From JACDCA01 sp963810305 (GTDB taxonomy: Bacteria > Acidobacteriota > Vicinamibacteria > Vicinamibacterales > 2-12-FULL-66-21), in assembly GCA_963810305.1 (NCBI GenBank), contig CAWEMY010000012.1, positions 20,726-84,725 of the forward strand: DNA of 64,000 nucleotides. The letters run 5' to 3'. Position 1 is the stretch's first letter; every line of letters begins with the position of its first letter. The notes below the pieces were generated by a model. The model saw nothing but the letters and a program-made list of their open reading frames with translations. It ran no database searches and was not told where the DNA came from. This document shows positions 9,927 through 19,077 of this stretch, piece after piece. A program made the position numbers and the translations under genes.

Positions 9927-11407
9927 GCGGCAGCGAATGCCGCCGCCCGGTCGCGGCAGCTGACGATGCGTGCGACCTTTGCCGATGGGGGGAGCGAGGC
10001 GCCACGATCGATCGCCGGGACGGCGAGGTCGAGCTCGGGGCCGCCGGTTTCTCCCGTCAGCGCGACGCGGATCGGATGAAAAAGCGCCTTGCCTTTCGAG
10101 CCGGTTCGCTCCTTGACGCGCGCGGCGGCGGCGCGAAACGCCTCGCGGTCGAGCAGCGGCCCGGCGATCTCGGTCGCCAGTGCGCTGATGACGTCACGCG
10201 CCCCAGCCTCCTCGATCACCGCCGCGACTTCTGGCCGTTGCACGGCCGCCACCGCATCGAACGCGAAGATGAACCGGACACGGTCGGGGATCTCATCGAG
10301 CCTGTCGACCGACGCAACGGCGAGCGGCAGGAGCGACGACAGGTAATCCATCGCTGCTTCGGTCCGCTGTTCGATGAAGCCAGCCTTCAGAAAATATCGC
10401 GACGCTTCCGCGGTGAGGCGCCCGGGCGCGGCGGCCTTCATGTAGTGCCGGTTCATCCACGCCAGCTTCTCCGGATCGAAGACGCCGGCGCTGTGGCCCA
10501 CGTCCTCGAGCGCGAACCGGCGCGCGAGCTCCTCGATCGGCAGCAGCTCCTCGTCGCTGCCAGGCGACCAGCCGATCAGCGCGAGGTAGTTCACGAGCGC
10601 CTCCGGCAGATATCCCCGCTCGCGGAACTCCGCCACCGACGTCGCACCATGACGTTTCGACAGCGGCGTGTGGTCGGGACCCATGACCAGCGAGAGGTGC
10701 GCGAACTGCGGCGGCTGAAAGCCGAGGGCCTCATACAGCAGGAGCTGTCGCGGAGTATTCGAAATGTGATCCTCCCCTCTGATCACATGCGTAATCTCCA
10801 TCAGCGCATCGTCGACAACCACGGCAAAGTTGTAGGCGGGATGGCCGTCAGAGCGGACGAGCACCGGATCCCCGATGACTTCGCTGTTGAAAGTCACATC
10901 GCCGCGGACGACATCGTTGAACGTAACGTCGATGCCGGCGGGCACCTTGAAGCGAATCACCGGATGCTCTCCATCCTCCATCCGCGTTCGCACCTGATCC
11001 GCCGGCAGGTCACGGCAGGTGCCCGCATAGCGAGGCGGACGTCCGGCGGCGAGCATTTCGCGCCGGTCCGCGTCGAGTTTCTGCGGCGAACAGAAACAGT
11101 AGTACGCGTGCCCTCCGGCAAGGAGCTCGTTGGCGTAGGACGTATACAGGTGCAGCCGCTCGGACTGCCGATATGGCCCGTGCGGCCCCTCGACATCGGG
11201 CCCTTCGTCCCAGTCCAGGCCGAGCCAGCGAAGGTCGTCGAGGATGCTGGCCTCCGACTCACGTGTGGAGCGCTCGACGTCGGTGTCTTCGATACGAAGG
11301 ATGAACGTGCCTTCCTTGCCATGCGCAAGCAGCCAGTTGAAGAGCGCTGTGCGCGCGTTACCGACGTGCAGCTGACCGGTTGGCGATGGGGCGAAACGTA
11401 CGCGCAT
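9908..11407 (-). CDS. gltX: Glutamate--tRNA ligase
   Basis: Class I glutamyl-tRNA synthetase, 499 residues, charges tRNA-Glu. MRVRFAPSPTGQLHVGNAR contains the HIGH-type motif HVGN, and PLSKRHGATSV is the KMSKS-type loop. I chose ATG 11407 because the family begins exactly at MRVRFAPSPTG. The frame is open upstream of this ATG and runs into the sequence encoding the IspF C-terminus. The last residues lie in a heptad repeat array, which may have altered the original C-terminus. Confidence 0.96.
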   Translation of the reverse strand: MRVRFAPSPTGQLHVGNARTALFNWLLAHGKEGTFILRIEDTDVERSTRESEASILDDLRWLGLDWDEGPDVEGPHGPYRQSERLHLYTSYANELLAGGHAYYCFCSPQKLDADRREMLAAGRPPRYAGTCRDLPADQVRTRMEDGEHPVIRFKVPAGIDVTFNDVVRGDVTFNSEVIGDPVLVRSDGHPAYNFAVVVDDALMEITHVIRGEDHISNTPRQLLLYEALGFQPPQFAHLSLVMGPDHTPLSKRHGATSVAEFRERGYLPEALVNYLALIGWSPGSDEELLPIEELARRFALEDVGHSAGVFDPEKLAWMNRHYMKAAAPGRLTAEASRYFLKAGFIEQRTEAAMDYLSSLLPLAVASVDRLDEIPDRVRFIFAFDAVAAVQRPEVAAVIEEAGARDVISALATEIAGPLLDREAFRAAAARVKERTGSKGKALFHPIRVALTGETGGPELDLAVPAIDRGASLPPSAKVARIVSCRDRAAAFAAAVSSYQ

Positions 11408-11476
11408 AGCCACTGGAGGAATGCTATCGCACGGTTTGGGTCCCGTCTGTCGGGCGGTTCGCGAACTCCGCACCCT

Positions 11477-12644
11477 GAACTCGAACTGAGTCAGCGCCAC
11501 GGCATGCGCGGCGATTGCCTCACCGCGGCCGATGGCGTCAACGCCTTCGTTCGTCTTGCCTTTCACACTGACATTGTCTACGGAGATGCTGAGCGCACCC
11601 GCCAGACCCTCGGCGAATCGCTTCCTTGAACGGAGCAATCTTCGGGCGCTCGAGGATCACGACGACATCGACGTGCCGGATGTCGAAACGTGCATCACGC
11701 ACGAGAGTTGCCGCGTGCTGAAGAAGGTGCACGCTCGATGCGCCCTTCCACCGCGGGTCCGTATCCGGAAAATGTACGCCGATATCTCCGAGGCAGGCCG
11801 CGCCGAGGATGGCGTCAGTGACAGCGTGGCAGACGACGTCCGCGTCGGAGTGGCCGTCGGCGCCCTTGTCGAACGGCACCGTGACGCCGCCGAGAATGAG
11901 AGGACGCCCTTCAACCAGCCGATGGAGGTCATACCCGATGCCGACGCGGGCGGCGGATGCGGCTGGTGACTGAGAGCTGCGCCGCTCGGCGATATCGAGA
12001 TCCTCGCGTGTCGTGATCTTCACATTGCCAGGGTCGCCGTCGACAATCCGGACAGCATGGCCCGCGCGTTCAGCGAGGGACGCCTCGTCGGTCCCATCGA
12101 CTCCCGAACGGCCCAGTTCGACGGCGGCACGCAACACCGCCCGCTTGAAGGCCTGCGGCGTCTGGGCCAGATAGATTGTTTCTCTCGGCAGCGTCGTTTC
12201 GATGATCGGCTGGGCATCGGCGGCCCTGACGCGTTTGACCGTATCGCTGGCAGGCAGCGCCGCGATCGCGCCGCCGAAAGCCTCGGCTGCGTCGATGCAG
12301 CGGCCGATCAGGTCCGCGGACACAAACGGGCGCGCCGCGTCGTGCACGAGCACGATGTCGGCAGATGTCGAGACTTCGTCGAAGGCGGCAGCTACCGAAT
12401 CCTGGCGCCGGGCTCCTCCTTCGATGACACGCACCGAGCCGTCGGTCGACAACCAGGCCGGCGGCGCGGCCGCCATGTCGGTCGGCACCGCGACGATGAC
12501 GTCAGTGACGCGTGGATGGGACGTGAACGCAGAGACACTGCGTTCGAGGATCGTGCGTCCGCCGATTTCGAGCATCTGCTTGGGGATCGACGAACCAATC
12601 CGACGTCCGGTGCCACCCGCCGCAATGATGGCGGTCACATGCAT
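11477..12644 (-). CDS. ispDF: Bifunctional IspD/IspF (MEP pathway), frameshifted in the IspF part
   Basis: Fusion of 2-C-methyl-D-erythritol 4-phosphate cytidylyltransferase (IspD) and 2,4-cyclodiphosphate synthase (IspF). IspD starts MHVTAIIAAGGTGRRIG with the nucleotide-binding loop, then SIPKQMLEIGG and VHDAARPF. IspF starts near residue 235 with VGIGYDLHRLVEGRPLILGG; the Asp and His of DLH are metal ligands, and GHSDADVV follows. Near 11613-11615 the frame breaks: removing one G from a GGG run restores GLAGALSISVDNVSVKGKT and the family C-terminus to about 11477. As written the frame ends at 11538. The pathway requires the gene, so a sequencing indel is likely. Confidence 0.9.
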
Positions 12645-12660
12645 GAACCGTGGAATTATG

Positions 12661-13374
12661 TCACCTCGCCGCCGCGGCGACGATCCCGCGAACCTCTTCA
12701 GCGAAGCGGAGGACGCTTTCCCGCGGCAGATCAGCGGTCGGGATCGGGGCATGTATGGTCAGCTCAACATTCCCCGGGCAGACCATCAACCGTCCTTTCT
12801 TCATCACGTGCCGGCTGCTGGCGATGCTCACCGGAACCACCGGCAGCCGCGCGTCCATCGCCACCCGAAACGGGCCCTTCTTGAATCGTCCAATCGTGCC
12901 GTCGACGCTCCGCGTGCCCTCAGGGAAGACGATCAGCGAGCTGGACTCGCTGACCAGGCGCCGCATCTTCTGCACGATGTCCGGTCCGGGGTTCCGCCGA
13001 TCGACGAGCAAGTGTCCCGCACGGTGGAGATGCCATCCCATGAAGGGAATCCGGCCGAGAGACTCCTTGGCGACAATCCGCAGCTGAAACGGGATCGAGC
13101 CGAACAGGATCGGGATGTCGTAGATGCTCTGGTGGTTCGCGGCAAAGACGTAGCTGCGGCCGGCTTCGAGACGCTCGAGACCGCTGATCCGCACGTGAAC
13201 GCCGGTCGTTCTCAAAATCAACCGGGCCCACATCCGCGCACAACGATGCGCGACGTTCCCGCTGCGATCGACCAGCGTCGAGATCAGCGAGACACTGCCG
13301 AGAACAATGGTGTAGAGCGTGACGAGAGGGATGAGATAGAAAACGGTCCGCCACCAGTGGAACGGCGGAAGCAT
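12661..13374 (-). CDS. 1-acyl-sn-glycerol-3-phosphate acyltransferase (PlsC-like)
   Basis: Membrane acyltransferase of phospholipid synthesis, 237 residues from MLPPFHWWRTVFY. An N-terminal hydrophobic segment (FYLIPLVTLYTIVLGSVSLI) precedes acyltransferase motif I NHQSIYD (NHx4D) and motif III FPEGTRS. Converting lysophosphatidate to phosphatidate is the usual role; exact acyl specificity cannot be read. It is 7 bases after the PIN-TRAM gene and 16 bases before ispDF, so it is in the same operon. Confidence 0.88.
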   Translation of the reverse strand: MLPPFHWWRTVFYLIPLVTLYTIVLGSVSLISTLVDRSGNVAHRCARMWARLILRTTGVHVRISGLERLEAGRSYVFAANHQSIYDIPILFGSIPFQLRIVAKESLGRIPFMGWHLHRAGHLLVDRRNPGPDIVQKMRRLVSESSSLIVFPEGTRSVDGTIGRFKKGPFRVAMDARLPVVPVSIASSRHVMKKGRLMVCPGNVELTIHAPIPTADLPRESVLRFAEEVRGIVAAAAR

Positions 13375-13381
13375 CCGGCCG

Positions 13382-14470
13382 CTACTTTGCGTTCTGCGCG
13401 CGCGGGACCACGGTACTCCCGGCAACCGGAGCCGCGGCGACCGGCGTCGGACCGGTGACCGGCGCATGCGCCTGCACGTTCGGCGGCGCTTCGATGTAGC
13501 GGCCGAAGATCATCTTTCCGGCCGTCGTCTGCAACACGCTGGTGACGACAATGTCGATGTTGCGGCTGATCATGCGCCGAGCGTTGTCCACGACCACCAT
13601 CGTCCCGTCGTCCAGATACGCGACGCCCTGGTTGTACTCCTTGCCTTCCTTCAGGATGAACACCTTCATGAACTCGCCGGGAAGGACGACCGGCTTGAGC
13701 GCGTTGGCGAGCTCGTTGATGTTGAGCACCTCGACACCACGCAGTTGCGCCACCTTGTTCAGATTGAAATCGTTGGTGACGATCTTTCCCTGCAGCGTGC
13801 GTCCGAGCTCGATCAGCTTCAGGTCGACCTCACGGATCTCGGGAAAGTCGATATCCGAGATCGCCACGTCGAGGCCCGACATCTTCTGGATCTTCTGCAG
13901 GATGTCGAGGCCGCGACGGCCGCGGTTGCGTTTCAGGGAATCCGCAGAGTCCGCGACCAGCTGCAATTCCTTGAGGACGAACTGGGGGATCACGAGAGTA
14001 CCGTCGAGAAAGCCGGTCTCACAAATGTCGGCGATTCGGCCGTCGATGATGACGCTGGTATCGAGGATGCGATACCGCTTCTGCGGCCCGGCGTCGCGAA
14101 AGAGCGCGACAATGCGCGCCGGCTGCAGCCATTCGGACTTTCGCGCTCCGATCACCAGGCCGAGGTACGGGAACACGAGCAGGATAAAACTGTGCAGGAA
14201 CACGATCCGGCCGTCGGTCGTGTCCGCCCAGAACAGTGCGGCGCCGACGGTCTTCGCAATACCAAGCCCGATGGCGCCTCCGATCAGCGCGCCGAGCAGG
14301 TGGGTCACCTCGGTGGAGCGCAGGCGGCTCTCCACCGCAATCATCAGCAGGCCGAGACAGGCGCCGGCCGCGAGATTGATCTGAATGTCGGAGTGGAATG
14401 GCCGCGTCAGCGAGGCGGCGTATGTCACCGCGACGACGAAAGAGATCCGCACCAGGGGGAACCAGGGCAT
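13382..14470 (-). CDS. PIN and TRAM domain membrane protein (YacL-like)
   Basis: 362 residues. The first ~115 residues hold several hydrophobic segments (for example AAGACLGLLMIAV, LLGALIGGAIGLGIAKTVGA and FLHSFILLVFPYLGLVIGA). A PIN nuclease-like domain starts at YRILDTSVIIDGRIADI, with acidic residues at DTS, DG and TNDFN. A TRAM-like RNA-binding domain starts about LPGEFMKVFILKEGKEYNQG. The architecture matches YacL-type proteins whose substrate is not established; an RNase role is inferred. An Ala/Pro-rich tail ends the protein. Confidence 0.85.
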   Translation of the reverse strand: MPWFPLVRISFVVAVTYAASLTRPFHSDIQINLAAGACLGLLMIAVESRLRSTEVTHLLGALIGGAIGLGIAKTVGAALFWADTTDGRIVFLHSFILLVFPYLGLVIGARKSEWLQPARIVALFRDAGPQKRYRILDTSVIIDGRIADICETGFLDGTLVIPQFVLKELQLVADSADSLKRNRGRRGLDILQKIQKMSGLDVAISDIDFPEIREVDLKLIELGRTLQGKIVTNDFNLNKVAQLRGVEVLNINELANALKPVVLPGEFMKVFILKEGKEYNQGVAYLDDGTMVVVDNARRMISRNIDIVVTSVLQTTAGKMIFGRYIEAPPNVQAHAPVTGPTPVAAAPVAGSTVVPRAQNAK

Positions 14471-14490
14471 TCCTCCTATTCTAGTCAGGT

Positions 14491-16401
14491 CTACTTCAGT
14501 TGTGCCTGGTAAGCCCGGAGGCGGGATTCGATGCTCGTCGCGGCGGCGCTGTTACCGGAGGCACGGGCAATAGCCAGCGCGTCCTGTGCGGCCGAGATCG
14601 CCTCGGCGAAGCGTCCTTGCCTCGCATAGCCGAGAGCCAGCACATCGAGCGCCATCGCCTCACGGCGGCCCGTCCGCTCGACCGCACGTTCGGCCAGCGC
14701 TACCGCACGATCGATGTTCCGGACCGATGGGTCGCGGGAATCCGAACGGACGCTCGCCACCTGCACCATCAGTTGCGGGTTGTCGGGCTGGGCCTGCAAA
14801 GCGCGTTCGAGATGGACGATGGCCTCGGCATCCTTCCGCTGCATCGCCAGGATCTGACCAAGCATTCGATTCGCATCGACGTCGGTCTCATTCGCCGCAA
14901 CGGCCTGCTTCAGATGCACCGACCGCCTCATCGATATTGCCCTGCGCGGCCAGCACCGATCCGAGTCGCGCGCGCGCGATCGCGTCACCCGGATTCAACT
15001 CAACCGCCCGGCGAAACTGCGCTTCGGCCGCACTTACCTGTCCGCTCTGCGCGAGCACCGAGCCGTAAGCGACGCGCGCCCGCGAGTTGTCCGGGTCCTT
15101 TGCAACCGTGTCTGCCCAGAGCTGCTGCTCGCTCGCGTAGGCGATATTCCGTGATCGTGTCGCGGCGCCAAGAACTACCACCACAGCGAGAGTCGCGATC
15201 GTGGCGACGATTCTGACAGCGCGGCGGGGCATGGTGCGCTGCAGGCCGACGTAGGCAAGCCCGACGACACCTGAGACGATCGCGGCGAGCGGCAGATACA
15301 TCCGATGTTCCGCTGCGACTTCAGTGACGATGGGGATGATGCTGGACGTTGGCGCAAGGATCACGAAGAACAACGCACACGCATAGCCGAGCGGATGCCG
15401 TTTCCAGATGCCGACAGCCGTAAGCACCAGTAAGACGGCAATCAGCAGTCCTTCAACGATGACGTCGGCGGGTGTCGTCACCAGCGGCCAGGTGTAAAGG
15501 AACACCAGTGGCGAGGGGACGAAGGCGAGCCGCAGGTATTGCGTGAGAACCTCCGCCTGCGTCAGCAAATATCGCCACGCCATCGTCCCCGACATCGCGA
15601 TCGACGCCTCGCGTTGCTCTCCTGAGACGAGCGCGGCGAACACCAGCCACGTCGCTGCCAGCCCGGCGAGCAACCCCCACCGAACCCGTTGCCCGCGTCG
15701 AAAGACGACATCCCACAACGCGACGGCGACAGGCGCGGTGACCATCACTTCTTTCGTCGCCATGCCCAGCGCGCAGCTGACAATGGATGCGACGTTCCAG
15801 GCCGCCTGAAGGCGGCCTCTACCGGAGTACCGGAGGCACGAATGGCGCAGTAGAGCGTCAGCAGATAGAACAGGGACATCAGCGATTCCACTCGCTGGAC
15901 GACATAAGCCACCGCTGACGTCGTCAGTGGATGAACCACCCAGATCAACGCGACGGCGGCCGCGACATAGGTCGCATCCGCGCCGACGCTGGCGCGAAGC
16001 GAGGAAGACTGCAGCGTCCGCCGGACGACGCCAAAGAGCGTCAGCGCGCAGGCGAGGTGGATCAGAAGATTGAGGACGTGATAGCTGCGGACGTCCAGCG
16101 CGGAAATCGCATAGTTGATCGCGAACGAGAGATTGGCGATCGGACGCCCGGAGACCGTCGACCTCGGAGGCGGCGACAGTACCTGCTCGATTGGAGTCAG
16201 CGAACGAATCGTCTCGTTCTGCACGATCGCGCGGACGTCGTCGAGGACGAAGACGCCACTGAAGCTGTTCGAGTATGCCCACAGGCCAGCAGCGAGGATG
16301 AGGATCAGGCAGACGCCCTCGGTTCCGAAGCGGAAGGGTGCAGCGGTGGACTTCGTGTGGTCTGGAAGACTGGAGGAGCGCTTCGGTTTCTTTCGGGCCA
16401 C
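14491..16401 (-). CDS. Polytopic GT-C-like membrane protein with C-terminal TPRs, two frameshifts
   Basis: Reads as one gene in three frames. The N-terminal part (start GTG 16401, 17 bases after the radA stop) has a membrane helix then FVLDDVRAIVQNETIRS and VSGRPIANLSFAINYAI, typical of TMTC/GT-C-like membrane glycosyltransferase proteins. Many membrane helices follow, then TPRs (for example AEAQFRRAVELNPGDAIARARLGSVL split into repeats). The frame breaks near 15800, exactly at a REP-like palindrome, and again near 14930. A sugar transfer role is inferred from fold only. The full protein would be about 635 residues. Confidence 0.75.
15795..15822. repeat. REP-like palindrome inside the TPR membrane protein gene
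   Basis: TTCCAGGCCGCCTGAAGGCGGCCTCTACC contains the palindrome AGGCCGCCTGAAGGCGGCCT and the same CTCTACC and TTCCAGG ends as the GGCCGGC repeats at 29.4, 31.6 and 33.9 kb. It sits in a coding sequence at the place where the frame changes. Confidence 0.8.
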
Positions 16402-16418
16402 GTGCGCTATCGTCCGTC

Positions 16419-17795
16419 CTACCAGTCCATCACGGCGTCGAGTGCTTCGGTGACCGTCTTCACTTCGACCAGCTCGATGCCTGGTGGCACATCGGTTGGC
16501 GGGCAATTCCCCGGCGGCAGCACGCACCGTGCGAAACCCATCTGCGCTGCTTCGCGCACGCGGAGGGGGGCCTGGGTCGCGCCGCGGATTTCTCCCGCGA
16601 GCCCGACTTCACCGAAGACGGCGGTGCCGTCCTTGATCGGACGATTGCGGATGCTCGAGGCGACGGCCGCGATGATCCCAAGGTCCGCCGCTGGCTCGTC
16701 GATGGCCATGCCGCCGGCGACGTTGACGAACACGTCCTCGCCGGTCAGGTTCAGCCCGGCCCGCTTCTCCAGCACGGCAAGGAGAAGTGAGAGCCGGTTC
16801 TGATCCACGCCACTGGCCATGCGCCGCGCCGTCCCGTACGAGGTGCTGCTGACGAGCGACTGCACTTCGACGAGGAGCGGACGCGAACCCTCCATGCAGC
16901 ACAGCACCGCCGATCCGGGTGCATTGGCGGGCCGCTCCGCGAGGAACAACTGCGACGGATTTGGCACTGCCCTGAGCCCGGATCCAGTCATCTCGAAAAC
17001 ACCAAGCTCGCTGATGGCGCCAAAACGATTCTTCACGGCGCGAACGACGCGGTGCGAATGGTGACGCTCCCCTTCGAAGTACAGGACGGTGTCGACGATG
17101 TGCTCGAGCGCCTTGGGGCCAGCGAGATTGCCGTCCTTCGTCACGTGCCCGACGAGAAACGTTGGAATGTTCTGCCCCTTTGCCGCGAAGAGGAGCTGCG
17201 TTGCCGCCTCGCGTACCTGCCCGATGCTGCCGGGCGCCGACTGAAACTTCAAAGAGAAGACGGTCTGAATTGAATCCACGATGATGAATGACGGCTTGAG
17301 CCGCGCGATCTCTTCGAGGATCCGCTCGAGGCATGTCTCGGCGAGGATGTAGAGCGGCGCGCGCTCCACACCAAGCCGTTCTCCTCGCGCCTTGATCTGG
17401 TGCTCGGACTCCTCGCCCGAGCTGTACAACACAGGACCGTATTCACGGGCAAAGTGTGCTGCCGCCTGCAGCAGCAACGTCGACTTGCCGATGCCCGGTT
17501 CGCCGCCAATCAGGACCAGCGATCCAGGCACGACACCGCCGCCGAGCACACGGTCGAATTCGCCAATCCCGGTCGTCAGCCGCTGTGCGTTGACGATGCT
17601 GATGTCGGCATAGAGTTGCGGCCCGGCGGCAACCGCCAGGCTGTAACGCTTCTCGACCGCTCCTGCGATGACCGCTTCGGGCACGGGGCGTTCTTCGAGG
17701 ATGGAGTTCCAGGCTCCACACTCCGCGCAGCGCCCCATCCACTTGGACGACTGGGCGCCGCACTCCTGGCAGGCGAAGACGGTCTTCTGTTTCAT
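16419..17795 (-). CDS. radA: DNA repair protein RadA (Sms)
   Basis: RadA, 458 residues, a RecA-like ATPase acting at branched DNA recombination intermediates. An N-terminal C4 zinc motif (CQECGAQSSKWMGRCAECG), Walker A GEPGIGKSTLLLQ, the RadA-specific KNRFG, and a C-terminal Lon-protease-like domain (MASGVDQNRLSLLLAVLEKRAG) are all present. I chose ATG 17795 (MKQKTVFACQECG); the longer upstream frame is heptad repeat. It is downstream of alr. Confidence 0.96.
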   Translation of the reverse strand: MKQKTVFACQECGAQSSKWMGRCAECGAWNSILEERPVPEAVIAGAVEKRYSLAVAAGPQLYADISIVNAQRLTTGIGEFDRVLGGGVVPGSLVLIGGEPGIGKSTLLLQAAAHFAREYGPVLYSSGEESEHQIKARGERLGVERAPLYILAETCLERILEEIARLKPSFIIVDSIQTVFSLKFQSAPGSIGQVREAATQLLFAAKGQNIPTFLVGHVTKDGNLAGPKALEHIVDTVLYFEGERHHSHRVVRAVKNRFGAISELGVFEMTGSGLRAVPNPSQLFLAERPANAPGSAVLCCMEGSRPLLVEVQSLVSSTSYGTARRMASGVDQNRLSLLLAVLEKRAGLNLTGEDVFVNVAGGMAIDEPAADLGIIAAVASSIRNRPIKDGTAVFGEVGLAGEIRGATQAPLRVREAAQMGFARCVLPPGNCPPTDVPPGIELVEVKTVTEALDAVMDW

Positions 17796-17799
17796 GGCG

Positions 17800-17951
17800 C
17801 AGTCGATTGGCGATTGTAGATTGGCGAGTGGCGAATGACGGATTGAGGATTGCTGATTGTGGAATGCAATCGGCAATCGACAATCGCAAAATCTGCAATC
17901 CCCAATCGGCAATCCGTCAATCGACACTCCCCAATCGCCAATCCGCAATCG
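17800..17951. repeat. Inverted heptad array (GATTGGC / CAATCGG), alr-radA gap
   Basis: About nine units of GATTGGC/GATTGTA/GAATGAC type are followed by about eleven of the complementary CAATCGG/CAATCCC/CAATCGC type, filling the whole gap from the alr stop to the radA start. Period 7 is held nearly throughout. The transcript could form a very long imperfect hairpin. Confidence 0.9.
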
Positions 17952-19077
17952 TCACGATTCATAGACGCGCTGTATCCGGCTGCCGACGCGACAGAGCAAT
18001 TCGTAGGGAATCGTCCCGATTGCCGACGCCATTTCCCTCATGCCCATCGCGGCGTCCTGCTGATTGCCAACGATCACCACATCGTCGCCGGGGGCAACGT
18101 CCGTGCCGGTCACGTCGATCATCGACATGTCCATGCACACCGAGCCGACGATCGGCGCACGACGGCCTCGTACGAGCATGTGCCCGCGGCCAGCGAGGCG
18201 CAGGTCGAGCCCATCGGCGTAGCCTGCCGGGACGATCCCGATCGTCACGGGACCGTCAACGGGCGTCTTGAGCCCATACCCGGACGCTTCGCCGGCGCGC
18301 AGCCCCTTGACCGCGACGATACGGCTATGCAGTGACAGGGCAGGTCGCAGTGGCAGGGTGGCGGCGAGCGGCGGCGGGACGATCCCGTAGAGCAGGAGAC
18401 CGGGACGGACGTAGTCGTACCACACCCGCTCGTCCCGGAGCAGCGCGGCGCTGTTGGCAGCGTGGCGGTGCGCGGGCGCGATCCCCAGCTGCTCCAGCCT
18501 CGCGCACGCTTCGTTGAACCGCGCACTCTGTTCGAAAAAGGCCGGATGCTCGGGATCGTCCGCGGTCGCGAAGTGCGTGTAGACGGCGTCGAACGCCAGC
18601 TCGCCGCCGTCGGCGATCTCCGGGATCGTCCGCTCGATGTTGTCGTGACGAAAACCGAGGCGGTTCATCCCGGTATCGATCTTCAGGTGGCAGGCGATGC
18701 GCACCTTGTGGCGCGCGGCCGCGGCCTTCACCGCGCGCGCCGCGGACGGAGTGGAGATAGTCGGCGTCAGATGGTGGGTGAACAGGCCGTCCAGATCGCT
18801 GACACTCAGGGCACCGAACACCAGGATGGGCGTTCGCACTCCGGCGTCCCGCAGCACGATCCCCTCTTCGATGTCAGCGCACGCCAGCATCGCGGCGCCG
18901 GCTTCCTCGAGGGCGAGCCCGACCTCCGGCGACCCATGCCCGTACGCATTCGCTTTCACCACCGCGATGATCCCCGGACGGGGCCTGTCGCGCCCCTGAT
19001 GCGAGGAAGTCGTTGATTGCGTGGAAGTTGGAGCGGATGGCGTTCAGGTCGACACGGGCAACGGTGGGGCGGATCAC
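17952..19077 (-). CDS. alr: Alanine racemase, one frameshift
   Basis: PLP enzyme making D-alanine for peptidoglycan. Start GTG 19077 overlaps the dnaB stop (GTGA): IRPTVARVDLNAIRSNFHAI. The frame shifts near 18990, after FLASGA, and resumes at VVKANAYGHG, whose Lys binds PLP. The second catalytic base, the Tyr of ASGYGLKT, and the substrate/cofactor segment RPGLLLYGI are present; the C-terminus is complete. Being essential, the gene is probably intact in the organism and the break a sequencing indel. Confidence 0.92.

Noticed and set aside
11408..11476. Real IspD-IspF-GltX three-enzyme fusion
   Set aside because: The linker looks untranslated, GltX has a family-standard ATG start, and the frame upstream already contains an indel.
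10076..11629. 517-codon plus-strand frame opposite gltX
   Set aside because: Shadow of GltX with biased composition and no recognisable motif.
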